Assembly (NCBI GenBank): GCA_036770645.1
Contig: DAIPIU010000068.1
Coordinates: forward strand, 1-15,073
DNA length: 15,073 bases
Reading direction: 5' to 3'
DNA from: Rubrimonas sp036770645
Lineage (GTDB): Bacteria; Pseudomonadota; Alphaproteobacteria; Rhodobacterales; Rhodobacteraceae
Shown: positions 13,176 to 15,073 of the stretch, piece by piece
Layout of the letters: every line of letters begins with the position of its first letter
Numbering within the stretch: position 1 is the first letter of the stretch
Translations under genes and position numbers: made by a program
The notes under the pieces: model-generated
Told to the model about the DNA's origin: nothing
Databases searched by the model: none
The model's input: only the letters and a program-made list of their open reading frames with translations

Positions 13176-15073
13176 GGCGGGCCTCGGCTCGGGTCTGGGC
13201 CGCGCGGCGGCGAAGATGCGCGCCGCGCGGGCGAGGGTGGGGGCGGCCGGCCAGCCTTCAACGGGAACGGGCAGGCGGCGGCGCCAGTTGGGATGCTGGT
13301 CGACTGTGCCCGGGATGTTCTGCGCCTCCACGACAGCGAAGGCGTCGTCGAGCGAAAGCGCCGCGACTGTGGCGCCGCTGCCCGCCACCAGCGCATGCGC
13401 GGCGTCGGCGATGTGGTCGTCGTTCGGCAGGCCGCCGCCCGGGGCCGCCAGCCCCTCGGCCCGCAGCAGGGCCGCCAGCGCGTCGAGCTCCCGCGCCCGC
13501 CCCTCCCGCGCTGCGGCCTCGGCCTGCGCGTCGAGACGGTCGAGCCGCACGCGCCAGTCGATGTCGCGGCCCCGCCGCCAGCCGAGGATGGTGGGCGTGT
13601 CATGGGTGCCGACGCTGGCCAGCGCCGCCTCCGCCCAGCGGCGGGGCGGGCGGAAGCCGTGCCCGTCGCGCTCGAACTGCAGCACCGCGCAGCCGTAGAG
13701 GCCGCAATCGGCCAGCCGCGCCCGCAGCCCGTCGGGCACCGAGCCCAGATCCTCGCCGATCACCGCGCAGCCCGCCGCCTGCGCCTCGATGCGCGCGAGC
13801 GCCAGCAGCGTCTCGAGCGGATACGCGACATAGCCGCCCGGCGCGCCCGACCACGGCCCGTCGCGGTCGGGCGCCCAGAAGGCGCGGGCGAAGCCCAGGA
13901 CGTGGTCGATGCGGATCATGCCGGCATGGCGCATCGCCGCGCGCAGGGCGGCACGGAAAGGGGCGTAGGCGCGCGCGCGCAGGCCGCGCGGCGAGAACGG
14001 CGCGAGGCCCCAGACCTGCCCGCCGGGCGCGAAGCGGTCGGGCGGCGCACCCAACGACACGCCGCGGGCGAAGGCGAGCGGATCTGCCCAGACATCGGCC
14101 CCGTCCGGCCGCACGCCCACGGCGAGGTCGAGATAGAGGCCCAGCGCCATGCCCGCCGCCCGCGCCCGGTCCTGAGCGCGCGCCAGCTGGCGGTCGGCGA
14201 GGAACTGCAGCCACAGGTGGAAGGTTACCTCCTCGGCGCGCTCGGCGGCGAAGGCCCGCACGGCAGGCGCATCGGGGCGGCGCAGCGCGGCGGGCCAGTG
14301 GCGCCAGTCCGACCCGTGACGCAGCGACAGTGCCTCGAACAGCGCGAAGCCGTGCAGGTCGGCCCCATGGCCCTCGCGGAAGTCGGCGAAGGCCGCCGCC
14401 TCGGCCGCCCCCATCGACGCGAACTGCGCCCGCAGCATGGGCGCGGCCACGGCGTCGCGCACGTCGCGCCGCGCCATGTCGCCCGTCCGCGCCGCGGCGA
14501 GTCCCGCCTGCGCCTCCGCCAGATAGGCCTGCGCGGCGGGGCAGGCGGCGAAGCCGGTCGTGCGGTCCGGGGCGATGTGGCCGGGGTCGAGCGCCACGCG
14601 GCTGGACGGCGAATAGGGGCTGATCCCCTCATGCGCCGCGCCGCGGGCGTGCACGGGGTTGATCCCAAGGAAATCGGCCCCGAGGCCCGCCAGCGCCTCG
14701 GCCGCCGCCCCGAGATCGTCGTAGTCGCCCGCCCCCAGCGAGCGCGCGCTCGACAGGCCCCAGAGCGCGCCCGTCGCGCCCCAGATCCGCGCCCGCCCCG
14801 CCAGCGCCGCGACCGACGGCGCGCGGCGCGGCGCGGCGATCAGCAGCGCCTCGGCCCCGCTTGCGCGCAGGCGGTGGACACCGGGCGGCAGGTCGAGCAG
14901 GGCGGAGGGGCCGCGCCCCTCCTCGAGGCGGCCGTCCTCGCGCGTCAGCGTCCAGGCCCGGTCGGCCCCGAGCGGCACGCGGACCTCGCGTCCGCTCTCG
15001 ACGACGATCTCGGGGGGCAGGGCGGCGGCGGCGTCCGCCTCGGCCGCCGCCAGCGCCGCGGCCGCGTCGCCCG
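11547..15073 (-). CDS. MalQ-Pgm fusion: 4-alpha-glucanotransferase joined in frame to phosphoglucomutase (partial, N-terminus off the window)
   Basis: One frame is open from the right edge to the TGA at 11547 (1174 residues in view) and encodes two complete enzyme modules with no stop between them. The N-terminal module is a GH77 4-alpha-glucanotransferase (about 13176-15071). The C-terminal module is an alpha-phosphoglucomutase (11547-13175). The linker is short and Pro/Arg-rich (AAARPRPEPRPA). Together the enzymes would process maltodextrins and interconvert glucose-1-P and glucose-6-P, linking glycogen breakdown or synthesis to glycolysis. The Met at the Pgm start (ATG 13175) has GAGG 6 bases upstream, so Pgm could also be made separately by internal initiation. 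Upstream genes of a glycogen cluster are likely beyond the right edge. A single missed stop codon could also explain the continuity. Confidence 0.8.
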   Translation of the reverse strand, partial: GDAAAALAAAEADAAAALPPEIVVESGREVRVPLGADRAWTLTREDGRLEEGRGPSALLDLPPGVHRLRASGAEALLIAAPRRAPSVAALAGRARIWGATGALWGLSSARSLGAGDYDDLGAAAEALAGLGADFLGINPVHARGAAHEGISPYSPSSRVALDPGHIAPDRTTGFAACPAAQAYLAEAQAGLAAARTGDMARRDVRDAVAAPMLRAQFASMGAAEAAAFADFREGHGADLHGFALFEALSLRHGSDWRHWPAALRRPDAPAVRAFAAERAEEVTFHLWLQFLADRQLARAQDRARAAGMALGLYLDLAVGVRPDGADVWADPLAFARGVSLGAPPDRFAPGGQVWGLAPFSPRGLRARAYAPFRAALRAAMRHAGMIRIDHVLGFARAFWAPDRDGPWSGAPGGYVAYPLETLLALARIEAQAAGCAVIGEDLGSVPDGLRARLADCGLYGCAVLQFERDGHGFRPPRRWAEAALASVGTHDTPTILGWRRGRDIDWRVRLDRLDAQAEAAAREGRARELDALAALLRAEGLAAPGGGLPNDDHIADAAHALVAGSGATVAALSLDDAFAVVEAQNIPGTVDQHPNWRRRLPVPVEGWPAAPTLARAARIFAAARPRPEPRPAMTLRIVPTTPIPGQKPGTSGLRQTTPVFMQPGYLENFVQSMFDAIGGVAGKTLALGGDGRFFNDRAVQTIAKMAAANGAEKLVVGRDGLLSTPAASAVIRALKTDGGIILSASHNPGGPEGDFGIKYNIPAGGPAPEAITAAIHARTLEIAEYRILDAPDLDLSREGAAMLGETAVEIIDPVAIWADLMRSLFDFDAIRALFAGGFRMRFDAMHAVTGPYAKAIFAELGAPADTVVNGTPSPDFGGGHPDPNPVWAKDLMDAMHGPDAPDFGAASDGDGDRNMIVGRGCYVSPSDSLAVLAANAHLAPGYAAGLKGVARSMPTSRAADRVAARLGIPAYETPTGWKFFGTLLDADLATLCGEESAGTGSNHVREKDGLWAVLLWLNILAVRKAPVTAIMADHWAAHGRDYYSRHDYEGVDKAAAEGLMNALRADLPGLPGRPVAGMTVTAADDFAYTDPVDGSTAASQGIRVFFGDAARVVFRLSGTGTVGATLRVYLERFEPDPARHSLDPAEALAPVIAAAEALAGIGARLGRDAPDVIT
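13176..15073 (-). other. malQ: 4-alpha-glucanotransferase module (malQ) of the fusion, N-terminus missing
   Basis: A GH77 amylomaltase moves alpha-1,4-glucan segments between maltodextrins in the cytoplasm. All three catalytic acids are present: the nucleophile Asp in RIDHVLGF (codon 13905-13907), the acid/base Glu in VIGEDLG (codon 13752-13754) and the stabilising Asp in GTHDTPT (codon 13599-13601). Further family marks are GINPVHA, SPYSPSSR, and IPGTVDQHPNWRRRLP near the end. An N-terminal beta-rich region (LPPEIVVESGREVRVPLG and PPGVHRLRASG) matches the carbohydrate-binding-like N domain of this family. The reading frame continues past the right edge, so the start is not seen. The usual end of MalQ would fall near RIFAAARP; here the frame runs on into Pgm instead of stopping. 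Confidence 0.88.

Overview
The window is about 15 kb of very GC-rich DNA with densely packed, high-GC3 genes. It reads as chromosomal alphaproteobacterial sequence, most likely Rhodobacterales. That placement is an inference from remembered family resemblances: the extended-N-region peptide-binding protein, the fused peptide-transporter ATPase, serine-cycle-type enzymes and glycogen-type genes. I see no rRNA, tRNA, IS element, integrase or CRISPR array.

Left (1-3773, minus strand): a peptide-type ABC transporter. A family 5 solute-binding protein with a Tat-like leader is followed 15 bases later by an ATPase carrying two nucleotide-binding domains in one chain. The ATPase runs off the left edge, where the permease genes would be expected.

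Centre (4055-8611, plus strand): a four-gene carbon module diverging from the transporter. It encodes a serine-glyoxylate-type aminotransferase (sgaA), a malyl-CoA lyase (mcl) and the two subunits of malate-CoA ligase (mtkA, mtkB). Together they convert malate + ATP + CoA to malyl-CoA, then to acetyl-CoA + glyoxylate, then glyoxylate to glycine. This is the C4-splitting arm of the serine cycle; no other serine-cycle gene is in view. The gaps carry unusual structure: two operator-like dyads before sgaA, a terminator-like hairpin with seven T between sgaA and mcl, a palindrome-rich REP-like element between mcl and mtkA, and a 17-bp hairpin capped by GCGA after mtkB.

Middle right (8612-9768): a poorly annotated stretch holding two short membrane-protein genes (61 and 52 codons) that are paralogues with a gapless shared motif. 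The second sits behind a 12-codon leader ORF with a strong Shine-Dalgarno and a TAATG stop/start overlap.

Next (9769-11501): a minus-strand LuxR/NarL-type regulator whose receiver lacks the phosphoacceptor aspartate, divergent from a small lipoprotein gene followed by a charged helical conserved-hypothetical gene. The divergent gap has large overlapping palindromes.

Right (11547-15073, minus strand): glycogen/maltodextrin metabolism. A 4-alpha-glucanotransferase (MalQ) and a phosphoglucomutase (Pgm) lie in one uninterrupted reading frame with no stop between them, an apparent MalQ-Pgm fusion that is cut off by the right edge.
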